Assembly (NCBI GenBank): GCA_947652605.1
Contig: OX393577.1
Location: forward strand, 56,010,108-56,074,107
DNA length: 64,000 nt
DNA from: Elmis aenea
Lineage: Eukaryota > Arthropoda > Insecta > Coleoptera > Elmidae
Reading direction: 5' to 3'
Position 1 is the first letter of the stretch, and each line of letters opens with the position of its first letter. The notes under the pieces were generated by a model. It was not told the DNA's origin and made no database searches. It was given only the letters and a program-made list of their open reading frames with translations. A program made the position numbers and the translations under genes. This document shows positions 35,030 to 45,480 of the stretch, piece after piece.

Positions 35030-37300
35030 GTGGCACATCTCCGAGCTGACTCCTTTTTTTCTAGTCTATGTCTCACATCGTATTTCCATTTTCTTCTTGA
35101 TCTTCCTCTACTTTCTTTTTTCCTCGTTTTCATCCCATTTTTGCGTACGTGCGTTCTGGCATGCGTAGTTGATGTCCCAGCCATCTTAACTGGTTCGTTT
35201 CCATATTTTTTTTTGTCTTTATACCTAGACTTTTTCTGATTTTATCGTTGTTAATTTTATCAATTAGTTTTCATCCTTCTTTTCTTCTCAAAAACTCATC
35301 TCCTACGACTGTATTCTTTGTTTTTGGTTGTTTTCAGTGCCCAAGTTTCTGATTTATAAGGAAGAACTGGTGCGTACACTGTATTAAATACTCGCGTCTT
35401 ATTTTTTTTTAAAGATCTTATTAAGCATTTATTAGTGGCGTGTTACACGAATATCGGCCACTTTCCAAGAAAGCCGCTAACCTTGCAACAAGAAGGGGTA
35501 GTTCGGACTTGCGGCTAGTTCAGACTAGAAGGGGTAGGTCCGAATTAGAAACAAACTTGTAGATATCAATAAGGGCGCCACACTATTTCTTCTATAAGGT
35601 TTCAAATAGCGAAAAAACCTAGGATATGAAATAAAAGAATTCATAGACGTGAATGATGTATGCCTTTAATACTAAATAAATAATAATTGTTGAAAATAAC
35701 AAATAGAACATGGAATACACTTGACGATAATAACTCCTGGTCTCAACAGGTTTGAAATTGCTAATAAAACCATTCGCTAAAATTAAACAAAAAGAAAGTA
35801 CATACGAAGTAAGGTTGGTTCTGTTCCTGTGTTTGCAAGTATTTAAAATACACAAATAAATATATAAAAAAATAATAATTCAGTTTCAATGAAACTACAA
35901 TCCGCTTAAGTGGAAGAGCTCTCCTACCTATCAAAACTTGCGGCACTAAAATCACCGAACGATAACATAACCAAAAATACTTTGCAAACGGAGTACGGTC
36001 CCTAACTTATTAATCGTAAGGTACGACTAAAAAATTATGGTGGCAACAAAGCCACTCAAGGGTTGTTGAGAATGTAGGATAATAACAAATTAATTTAAAT
36101 GTTACTAAGTACCACTAACAAAAGTCCAAAGTTACTAATTAAACGTAGAAAAAAAAAGACAGTGAACTAACAGTAGTAACGAGCTGAAGGCTCTACAATA
36201 GTTACAGAGTTAATAAAAATATTAAGAACGTAGCTGACAGTCGGGGCTTAAATATATATTCTTAGCTTTCGCTGAGCCGCCGAAGGCACGCTGAAGGAGA
36301 AGAGATGTTGTCGGAAATGCTGTCCGTAGTTTAGCGTACATCAACAGAACATCATACGGAACACTTGACAGTACTAGTAAGTCCAAAGCTTAAACAAGCT
36401 AACAGCGAGGAGCCAAGATAGCTGAACCGGAGCTCAGACAAAACGAAACTTAAGACCAAACTTAAGATCAAAACTAGACCAAGCTTAAAAACAAAGCTTA
36501 AAGCCAAAACGTAAGACTAAGCTTGAGACCAAACTTAAAGACAAAGCTTTAAGACCAAGCTTAAAGACACCTGTCTCAGCGTTAATAAATCATCCAATGG
36601 TTTTATTGGCAGGAACAAATTCGCACTAGCGTGACTTAGAAAGTCGGCACCCACCGATATTAAACCAAGATTTACATGGATTCTTTATGTCACAACAAAC
36701 AGATGTCTTTGACTACAGACAGACCAAGAAAACAGAAGTGAGGTTAAAACGGAAGTAATATAATTTGACATGCGTGGAAAAAGACTGGTCACTGGAGCTA
36801 CTAAAATAAGCTGAAACTACTACTCATGGGACCTAACTCCCAATCGGACAATAATAACGTAACAGGCGTTAAAATTTCGTCGCTGGAGCTATTTTGTTAT
36901 TCAACACTTCTTCCAAATTACTGTTCTCTGCAGTTATCGTTCCTAAGTATTTAGAATTTGATACATGCTCTATGCTTTCTGGGTCTGGAATGATTAAAAA
37001 CATTACATATTTTTTCGTTATAACCATAATCTTTGTGTTTTTTATATTAATGCTTATACTGTATCCTACTAATGTATCTGCTCATACCCCCAGATTATGT
37101 CGTAAGTCTTTTTCGTTTTTAGTTCATAGCACCATATCATCTGCAAAGGCCAGTTCTGGTAAATATATTGGTTTCACTTTATTCCATCCTCAACAGACTT
37201 TCTTTGTATTTCTTTGCACTCCCTAATTATTATAAGCAATAGTATTATAAAAAGAAGTGGACTTAAAATGCCCCCTGTCTAACACCCTCTGTTAATAATA
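35030..37300 (-). pseudogene. RTE-like relic, spacer copy 4, split by an LTR
   Basis: C-terminal part 35030-35440, remainder 36865-37300, interrupted by the LTR copy. This copy contains the junction of the 5.4-kb duplication (35124/35125): to its left it equals spacer copy 5, to its right spacer copy 3. Confidence 0.75.
35441..36864. mobile_element. Solo LTR, duplicated copy
   Basis: Identical to 30041-31464, including the GGCG flanks. It was carried along by the 5.4-kb tandem duplication. Confidence 0.75.
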
Positions 37301-37536
37301 AATCAGATGGCTTCTAATGATTGCATGCGAAAATATTCTTTTGAAAATAGTCTAGCCTTTCGACGAGGGTAGCTTAGAAAAAGCAGATAATTTTTAATGA
37401 CATTTATTTATATTTGAATCTTTAAAATAGCTCTTGGGTTATTGTACTAAACGAGAAAAACATTCTGAAGTACAAATTTCCCTAATTAAAGCAAATAGAT
37501 ATCTGACCGTTTATAACATCCTCATGCTTTGCAACC

Positions 37537-37606
37537 TTATCTTATTCCACTTCCCACTTATCTTATCTTCAATTTTATTTTACCTAAAATTAATCAGATT
37601 TATATA
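37537..37606 (+). promoter_or_regulatory. Promoter of gene B3: GATA sites plus TATA
   Basis: TTATCT occurs at 37537, 37558 and 37563; TTTATATA at 37599-37606. Confidence 0.55.
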
Positions 37607-37691
37607 CACCAAAGTTCAAGTACCTTACGACTTATGTTCTTTCAATACGCGTCGAACTTTTGCCAATGCCAACTGTCTAAACAAGAACAAA

Positions 37692-39155
37692 ATGAGTTTC
37701 ATAATACCAGATTCTGTTTTACCGAAATTGGTTTGTTCTGAGTGTAATTTGTATCTGTCCGTGGCTCCCGTGAGGGTTACAGCAGAAGGTCGTAGTGTAT
37801 GTGGTCGGTGCTTGGCTGTGGAAGACTCCGATGGTCCCGAACCAGTACGTCACGAAGCTTACGAAGAACTAGCCAAGTTGGCATTATTTCCGTGCAGTTA
37901 TCGCCAGGAAGGATGCACGGGACATGTTGAGTTTGACAACAGCGCCGAACATGAAAATAATTGTCCTTATAGGACTTACACATGTCCTGCGGATCCAAAA
38001 CGAAAGTGCGAATGGACTGGATCTGCAAGGCAGTTGGCCCAACATTATCAACAGGAACACGAAACGCTTGTTCTAAAGAAACCTACTTTTGAAATAAATA
38101 TAATGGAAAATATCGAGAAATACTTCCTGTATTGTATCTACAACTTGATCTTTCTAATTCAATTTAAGACTTTGATACGTGAAAATAGTGCATGGTTTAG
38201 TGTAGTCCATGTGGGACCAACTAAAGAAAACAAAGGAATTAAGCATCGCTTCACACTGCAACGGAAAGATAAAGAAATGGAAGTAAAGCTTAAGGAAACG
38301 TCCGTTGTTAGTGTTCTTGGAACTTACATAGCAATGGAGGTGGACACTTCCGTAACAGTCGATATTAATTCTTTACTATCTACTTTGAACATTCCTGACA
38401 AAATTATATGCCACTTGGATCTTATAATACCGCAAAATATGATAGATGAATATAAAGAACGTATTAAATGTCCTAATTGTACTATTTATATGGTTCCACC
38501 CATATATCAGTGTATTGCAGGACATATTACATGCGAGGAGTGTTCAACATATGAGAATGATTATTGTAAAACATGCGATAAAAGTAAATTAGAATTATCT
38601 CATAATATTGAATTAGAAACAATTTCAGAATCATGTTTTTATAATTGTAGATGGAATTGCAGTGATAACGGTTATAATGTTCGTGAAATTAGATTTCACG
38701 AACAGAGTTGTGGTAAGAGAATTCATAAATGTTTAGATTCTATTTGTAATTATTCAGATGTATTAAAAAATTATAAACTACACTTGGTAAATCATCACAA
38801 AAGGAAAATACATGACTCTGAATTTATTGTAAGTCAAACTCATTTAAATATTACAGGTCTTAGTATTAATGATGAAATTATACAAACTATAGTGAATGTC
38901 TATAAAGACGAAATTAAATTGTGTTTTTATTATAACGGATTTCAAAATGTATCTAAACTATTTAATTTTTCTGTTGATATTGATAGAAATGATGAAAATA
39001 TGACAAACAACCCAAATACAATAAAATCTTATAAATTTTATTTAAGCAAATCTCATAAAGACTTTTTATTTTATATACTTAAAATTTCTAGAGCTGATAT
39101 TAGTAAATGTGGCAAGCAATATAAGATTATAATTAAAGGTACCTACGACATATAA
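37692..39155 (+). CDS. B3: two-module SIAH-like protein, identical twin of B2
   Basis: Intronless, 487 aa. The protein and the DNA are identical to B2 as far as can be read, including the Ser in the pseudo-RING, the two-residue deletion before RING2 and all flanking sequence. RING2 is intact, so if both copies are real the duplication doubles dosage without changing the product. Identity of synonymous sites and spacers points to a very young duplication, very recent gene conversion, or an assembly duplication. The downstream spacer leads to gene C at 3,965 bp start-to-start and has no LTR. Confidence 0.8.
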   Translation: MSFIIPDSVLPKLVCSECNLYLSVAPVRVTAEGRSVCGRCLAVEDSDGPEPVRHEAYEELAKLALFPCSYRQEGCTGHVEFDNSAEHENNCPYRTYTCPADPKRKCEWTGSARQLAQHYQQEHETLVLKKPTFEINIMENIEKYFLYCIYNLIFLIQFKTLIRENSAWFSVVHVGPTKENKGIKHRFTLQRKDKEMEVKLKETSVVSVLGTYIAMEVDTSVTVDINSLLSTLNIPDKIICHLDLIIPQNMIDEYKERIKCPNCTIYMVPPIYQCIAGHITCEECSTYENDYCKTCDKSKLELSHNIELETISESCFYNCRWNCSDNGYNVREIRFHEQSCGKRIHKCLDSICNYSDVLKNYKLHLVNHHKRKIHDSEFIVSQTHLNITGLSINDEIIQTIVNVYKDEIKLCFYYNGFQNVSKLFNFSVDIDRNDENMTNNPNTIKSYKFYLSKSHKDFLFYILKISRADISKCGKQYKIIIKGTYDI

Positions 39156-39250
39156 AAAACAGTATTTTTAGTTGGCAATTATCCATTTTTTGTGCCCAAA
39201 ACGAAAATATTAATGAATTTTCCAGTATGTAGAACCATTTTTTAATTTAA

Positions 39251-39256
39251 AATAAA
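39251..39256 (+). terminator. Poly(A) signal AATAAA of gene B3
   Basis: AATAAA 96 bp after the stop. Confidence 0.5.
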
Positions 39257-40427
39257 ATGGCTCAGTAAATAATAATTGTATTCGATTAACTGTTATAACA
39301 AATAATTTACTTTTTTATATAGTTTATTTTTGTTCTTAAAAGATTTTGTAATAGAACGCAGTAAGAGTTTAATAATTAAATGTTTTATAATTCTAAACTA
39401 CGGGTTCATTTGTTAAATATTATTTTAATAAATTAGTGTAATTGTATCTGCAATTAATAAACCGTAAACTTTTAATAGTCAACTAGTACCTGTTAGATAA
39501 GAAATATAGAGCGTCTTAAAATCAAGAAATGTAATTTGAGTGCCATATTTGATGTGTTATTTCCCATTGCTCGTTGCAGTTGGCTATGAATATAATTTAA
39601 AATTACTTATAATGATTATAACTTTATGGTAGATATAGGCTAGAACAATAAAGTCTAGATCTTACTGGGATAAATAAAAGGTGCGAAAACAAATATTGCT
39701 TTTTTTTCATTGGAATCTCCTTCGACTACTTAAAACGAGCAACTCTGCTCTTTTGTAAAAATAATCCGCTGATTTTTAGTCAATAATAGGGTTTCTGAGT
39801 CTCGACCATTTTTCTGTTTCTGGCACGAGAGACTTTAATAAACAAAAACCGAAAATTCCCGTGATTTCTATTTTTCCGTGAAATTGCTTCGATTTTAATA
39901 ATTTGGTCAAAGAGGAGAGTCTCTAAACAATAAATAAGAGAAAGTATTAGATCAGTTATGTAGTTAATATAATCGAAATTATAATTGAACAAATATTTTA
40001 ATGTAAACAAAATGGAAACAATTAATATTTAATAACGTATAATAGTTCTTCTAAAGGTCAAATATTTTAATTCAAACAAAATTAGATAAATAGGTTTAAA
40101 AAAAACGAATGTATTTAGCACTTGGTTTGATAAGCGATTACATATATTCGTAAAAAAATGTGCTTTCTACCGAAAATAGTTTCTCGTATTTATTCTATGG
40201 CATACAATTATTATGAAATATTCTCCAAAAATAATCATATCCTTACTATTTTTTGTTTGTCACATATTTAAAAGTGGATATTTCATCAAATCTGAGATAA
40301 CGTTTTTTCAGCATAGTTATGGCCCACTATGGGTTAAGCATTACAAATTATAAATAAATGTTTAGTTTTCCAAAAATTAGGATGGTCACAAAAAATTCAA
40401 ATCGTTTATCTAATTTTAAGAATTTTG

Positions 40428-41270
40428 TTGTGGCACATCTCCGAGCTGACTCCTTTTTTTCTAGTCTATGTCTCACATCGTATTTCCATTTTCTTCTTGA
40501 TCTTCCTCTACTTTCTTTTTTCCTCAAACTTCGTTTTCATCCCATTTTTGCGTACGTGCGTTCTGGCATGCGTAGTTGATGTCCCAGCCATCTTAACTGG
40601 TTCGTTTCCATATTTTTTTTGTCTTTATACCTAGACTTTTTCTGATTTTATCGTTGTTAATTTTATCAATTAGTTTTTATCCTTCTTTTCTTCTCAAAAA
40701 CTCATCTCCTGCGACTGTATTCTTTGTTTTTGGTTGTTTTCAGTGCCCAAGTTTCTGATTTATAAGGAAGAACTGGTGCGTACACTGTATTAAATACTCG
40801 CGTCTTATTTTTTTTAAAGATCTTATTAAGCATTTATTAGTGGCGTTAAAATTTCGTCGCTGGAGCTATTTTGTTATTCAACACTTCTTCCAAATTACCG
40901 TTCTCTGCAGTTATCGTTCCTAAGTATTTAGAATTTGATACATGCTCTATGCTTTCTGGGTCTGGCATGATTAAAAACATTACATATTTTTTCGTTATAA
41001 CCATAATCTTTGTGTTTTTTATATTAATGCTTATACTGTATCCTACTAATGTATCTGCTCATACCCCCAGATTATGTCGTAAGTCTTTTTCGTTTTTAGT
41101 TCATAGCACCATATCATCTGCAAAGGCCAGTTCTGGTAAATATATTGGTTTTACTTTATTCCATTCTCAACAGACTTTCTTTATATTTCTTTGCACTCTA
41201 AGCAATAGTATTATAAAAAGAAGTGGACTTAAAGTGCCCCCTGTCTAACACCCTCTGTTAATAATAAATC
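40428..41270 (-). pseudogene. RTE-like reverse-transcriptase relic, spacer copy 5
   Basis: Same relic as in the other spacers, uninterrupted by the LTR. It keeps AAACTTC after TCCTC (40526-40532) and the FADD box near 41120. A 9-10 bp deletion (TTATTATAA region near 41200) distinguishes it. Confidence 0.75.
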
Positions 41271-41502
41271 AGATGGCTTCTAATGATTGCATGCGAAAAT
41301 ATTCTTTTGAAAATAGTCTAGCATTTTGACGAGGGTAGCTTAGAAAAAGCAGATAATTTTTAATGAAACTTATTTATATTCGAATCTTTAAAATAGCTCT
41401 TGGCTTATTGTACTAAACGAGAAAAACATTCTGAAGTACAAATTTCCCTAATTAAACCAAATAGATATCTGACCGTTTACAAAATCTTCATGCCTTGCAA
41501 CC

Positions 41503-41572
41503 TTATCTTATTCCACGTCTTACTTATCTTATCTTCAATTTTATTTTACCTAAAATTAATCAGATTTATATA
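41503..41572 (+). promoter_or_regulatory. Promoter of gene C: GATA sites plus TATA
   Basis: TTATCT occurs at 41503, 41524 and 41529; TTTATATA at 41565-41572, 85 bp before the ATG. It shares with B1 the variant leader (ACGACGATGATC), in which the upstream frame is broken. Confidence 0.55.
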
Positions 41573-42109
41573 CAACAAAGTCCAAGTACCTTACGACGAT
41601 GATCTTTCAATACGCGTCGAACTTTTGCCCATGCCAAATCTCTTAAAGAGAACAAAATGAGTTTCATAATACCAGATTCTGTTTTACCGAAATTGGTTTG
41701 TTCTGAGTGTAATTTGTATCTGTCCGTGGCGCCCGTGAGGGTTACAGCAGAAGGTCGTAGTGTATGTGGTCGGTGCGTGGCTGTAGCAGACTGCGACGGT
41801 CCCGAGCCAGTACGTCACGAAGCTTACGAAGAACTAGCCAAATTGGCCTTATTTCCATGCAGTTATCGTGAGGAAGGATGTACAGGACATGTGGAGTTTA
41901 ACAACAGCGCCGAACATGAAAATAATTGTCCTTATAGGACTTACACATGTCCAGCTGATCCCAAACGAAAGTGCGCATGGACTGGAAGTGCAAGGCAGTT
42001 GGCCCAACATTATCAACAGGAACACGAAACGCTTGTTTTAAAGAAACCTACTTTTGAAATAAATATAATGGAAAATATCGAGAAATACTTCCTGTATTGT
42101 ATCTACAAC

Positions 42110-43547
42110 GGTATCCGGAAGATTCACCGAAAACCAATTCACCGAAAGCAATTCACCGAAAGCAATTCACCGAATATCAATTCACCGAATAAGCAATTCA
42201 CCGAATAAGCAATTCACCGAATAAGCAATTCACCGAATCATCGAAAAATAAATGGATATAAATTACGTAAAATATATTAATCAAAGATCAGTAAGTAATA
42301 TATTTTGACTGACCATCCTATTTTGTACATTGGTTGCACTTTTTGGGGTTAAGTACTTATTACTCATATTTTTAGTGTTTTTAATTATGGCTTTATAAGG
42401 TGGTTGGACCCTCAAACGTTGTTTTGCGTATTTATATCCACAGGTTTAGAGCAATTATTACACAGTAAGAAACAATTAAAACAATGAGAATAATAATTGC
42501 TCTAGACCTGTGGATGTGCAATATTCTTGAATTTGGGCTCAAAATGTAGCTAAAAGATGGGCGCATCTGATGACTTGTAGAAAATGCATTTTAAAGTGTG
42601 TTTAGTATTCTTTACGGACGTCCGAAAATGGTGCTTAGAAATGGTCATTTTTGCGATCGCGTAAGCCATGACACCGTGTTAGAAAACAATCAAAATTTCT
42701 TATTTTTTGATGCGCGCATCCTTTGCGAGTAAAACAATGCAAAGTTTTCAAAATCGTTTTAAACGGTTCCCGAGAAAAACGCCAAAAACTAGACCCCTGC
42801 CAAAGCCGAAATTTGTTTGGAAAAATAAGCACCTCGGTTCACAAAAAAAATCATAACTTCGTTATGACGTGTGCAATATTCTTGAATTTGGGCTCAAAAT
42901 GTAGCTAAAAGATGGGCGCATCTGATGACTTGTAGAAAGTGCATTTTAAAGTGTGTTTAGTATTCTTTACGGACGTCCGAAAATGGTGCTTAGAAATGGT
43001 CATTTTTGCGATCGCGTAAGCCATTACACCGTGTTAGAGAAAATTCAAAATTTCTTATTTTCCGATGCGCGCATCCTTTGCGAGTAAAACAATGCAAAGT
43101 TTTCAAAATTATCTCAAACAGTTCCTGAGAAAAACGCCAAAAACCAGACCCCTGCAAAAGCCGAAATTTGTTTGGAAAAATAAGCACCTCGGTTCACAAA
43201 AAAAATCATAACTTCGTTATGACGTGTGCATTGTGGATATAAATACGTAAAACAACGTTTGAGAGTCCCACCACCTTATAAAGCTATAATTTAAAAAAAA
43301 TATGAGTAATAAGTACTTAACCCCAAAAAGTGCAACCAATGTACAAAATAGGATGGTCGGTCACAATATATTACCTACTTTCTGATCTTTGATTAACATA
43401 TTTCACGTAATTTATATCCATTTATTTTTCGATGATTCGGTGAATTGCTTATTCGGTGAATTGCTTATTCGGCGAATTGATATTCGGTGAATTGCTTTCG
43501 GTGAATTGCTTTCGGTGAATTGGTTTTCGGTGAATCTTCCTAGACCC
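42110..43547. mobile_element. Foldback element with ATTCACCGAA arms inside gene C
   Basis: Left end GGTATCCGGAAGATTC, right end (inverted) GGGTCTAGGAAGATTC, with an exact 9-bp TSD ATCTACAAC at 42101-42109 and 43548-43556. The terminal inverted repeats run about 330 bp, start with five to eight units built on CAATTCACCGAATAAG, and continue through a shared AT-rich part. The termini resemble the GGGTCTAGGAACATTC ends of the TTCTTCGCC elements, and the TSD length is the same, so both families probably use the same MULE-like transposase (inference). No transposase is encoded. Confidence 0.9.
42516..43230. repeat. 355-bp tandem duplication inside the foldback element
   Basis: Two direct copies, 42516-42870 and 42871-43225, both starting GTGCAATATTCTTGAATTTG (the second copy's final part leads into TGTGGATATAAATAC). 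They differ at scattered sites. The copies fill the loop between the long terminal inverted repeats. Minus-strand frames in each copy are non-conserved. Confidence 0.8.
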
Positions 43548-44558
43548 ATCTACAACATGATCTTTCTAATTCAATTCAAGACTTTGATTCGTGAAAATAA
43601 TGCATGGTGTAGTGTAGTCCATGTGGGACCAACTAAAGAAAACAAAGAAATTAAGCATCGCTTCACACTGCAACGGAAAGATAAAGAAATGGAAGTAAAG
43701 CTTAAGGAAACGTCTGTTGTTAGTGTTCTTGGAGCTTACATAGCGATGGAGGTGGACACTTCAGTAACAGTTGATATTAATTCTTTACTATCTACTTTAA
43801 ACAATCCTGACAAAATTATATGCCACTTGGATCTTAAAATACCGCAATACATGATAGATGAATATATTAATAAAGAACGTATTAAATGTCCCAATTGTAA
43901 CATACATATGGTTCCACCAATATATCAATGTATTGCAGGACATATTACATGTGAGGAATGTTCAACATATAAGAATGATTATTGTAAAATATGCGATAAA
44001 AGTAAATTAGAATTATCTCATAATATTGAATTAGAAACAATTTCAGAATCATGTATTTATAGTTGTAGATGGAATTGCAGTGATCACGGTTATGATGTTC
44101 GTGAAATTAGATTTCACGAACAGAATTGTGGTAAGAGACTTTATAATTGTTTTTTGTGTGAAAATTTTTCAGATGTTTTAAAAAATTATAAACTGCACTT
44201 GGTAAATCTTCACAAAAAGAAAATACATGACTCTGAATTTATTATAAGTCAAACTGATGTAAATATTACAGATGTATGTCTTAGTATTAATGATGAAATT
44301 ATATCAGCTGTAACGCTGTGCGACAGAGACCCAATGTTCTTATGTTTATTTTATAGAGGATTTCAAAATGTATATAAACTATTTAATTTTTTTGTTGATA
44401 TTCATCGGAATGATAAAAATAAGACAAACAAACCCGAAGCACTAGAATCGTATGAAATTGTAAGTAATGAAAAATATTTATGTTATGTTGTAAATATATC
44501 TGGAGCTAAAATTAGTAAAGGTGGCAAGATTATTATTAAAGTTACTTACGATAAATAA

Positions 44559-45480
44559 TTTTTTATTTTTAATAGGCAACTTTTTATTTTTTGTGCCCAA
44601 AACGAAAATAATAATGACTTTTCCTGTATGCCGCACCATTTTTCATTTTAAAATAAAATGACTAAGTAAATATGAATTTTATTGATTGTTATAACAAATA
44701 ATTTACTTGATTTAAACTTTATTTTTGTCCTTAGAAGAAATTGTAATAGAATGCAGTAGCGTTTATTAATAAATAAATGTTTTATGCTTCTAAACGATGA
44801 GTTCATTTGTTAAATGTTTATGTTATAAATTAGTGTAATTATATCTGCAATCAATAAACCGTACACTCTAAATAGTCTTCATATTTATTATCTAACTACT
44901 ACTTGTTAGATAAAAAATAAATGAAGCGTCTTAAAAAAAGAAATATATTTTGAATGCCATATTATTTGATATAGAACTTTCGACTTCTCTTTGCAGTTGG
45001 CTATAAGAATGTATATTCAAATTGCTTATTATGATTACAACTTTATGGTTGATTTAGGCTAGAACAATAAAATCTTGATCTACTAGGATAAATAAAAGGT
45101 ACGAAAACAATATTACTCTTTTTTCATTGTAATCAACTTCAACTTCTTTATGAGCAACTCAGCCTGTTTGTAACAAAAAGCCGATGATTTTTAGTCAATA
45201 TTAAGGTTTCGACCATTTTTCTGTTTTACCGACACGAGACTGTAAATAACAAATACCGAAAATTCATACAAATTTACTTAAAATTCTGTTTAATGTTGTG
45301 TTTTTTCCGGATATGTTTGTAGTCAAAAGTTTTTTTTTTATGTCTTCTGAACCTTTCTGCCCTATTTTTGGCAAAAGCTCCATATTTTCTTAGGTTTCTG
45401 TACATCGTAAAAAAAATAGGTTTGCGAGGGTTGTCTTTTTTCTGAATATGTTTCTGCATATCGTTGACTTTTCAATATAG
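44559..45480. other. 3' flank of gene C
   Basis: AATAAA lies at 44652-44657. The first 600 bp are a diverged version of the flank behind the other genes (motifs GGCTAGAACAATAAA and GATAAATAAAAGGTACG). The array homology fades out by about 45260. The basic 61-codon minus frame at 45274-45459 has no support. Confidence 0.6.

Larger units (their letters stand above)
29724..35125. repeat. 5.4-kb tandem duplication, copy 1
   Basis: Every position compared between here and the stretch 5,400 bp downstream is identical, including the LTR, gene B2/B3 and both flanks. Identity begins at 29724/35124 and ends at 35125/40525, so the unit is 5,400 bp. At the junction the sequence TCCTC-GTTTTC lacks the AAACTTC present at the two outer edges. 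Confidence 0.9.
35124..40525. repeat. 5.4-kb tandem duplication, copy 2
   Basis: Second copy of 29724-35125 with no difference found by eye. It carries LTR copy 2, gene B3 and its spacer. Confidence 0.9.
41657..44558 (+). pseudogene. C: SIAH-like gene split by a foldback transposon
   Basis: The N-terminal half (41657-42109, 151 codons) is almost the same as B1: pseudo-RING, SIAH finger 1 and the start of the SINA-like domain, up to LYCIYN. A 1,438-bp element follows, adding a short foreign tail and a stop at 42206-42208, so the predicted product is 183 aa. After the target duplication (43548-43556) the reading frame resumes at 43557 and runs 334 codons to 44558 with RING2 (all eight ligands), finger 2 and a divergent C-terminus (VTLCDRDPMFLCLFY). 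The two halves have no other lesion and stay in the same frame. The first codon after the TSD is ATG where the other genes have TTG or TTT, so a module-2-only protein could start there. Whether either half is expressed is unknown. Confidence 0.85.

Noticed and set aside
43506..43556. Start of the second half of gene C inside the transposon
   Set aside because: The frame is open by chance through the terminal repeat and starts at a TTG; the gene-derived sequence begins at the TSD.
45274..45459. Lys/Arg-rich minus-strand frame of 61 codons
   Set aside because: Composition follows A-rich DNA; no homologue recognised and no conserved context.
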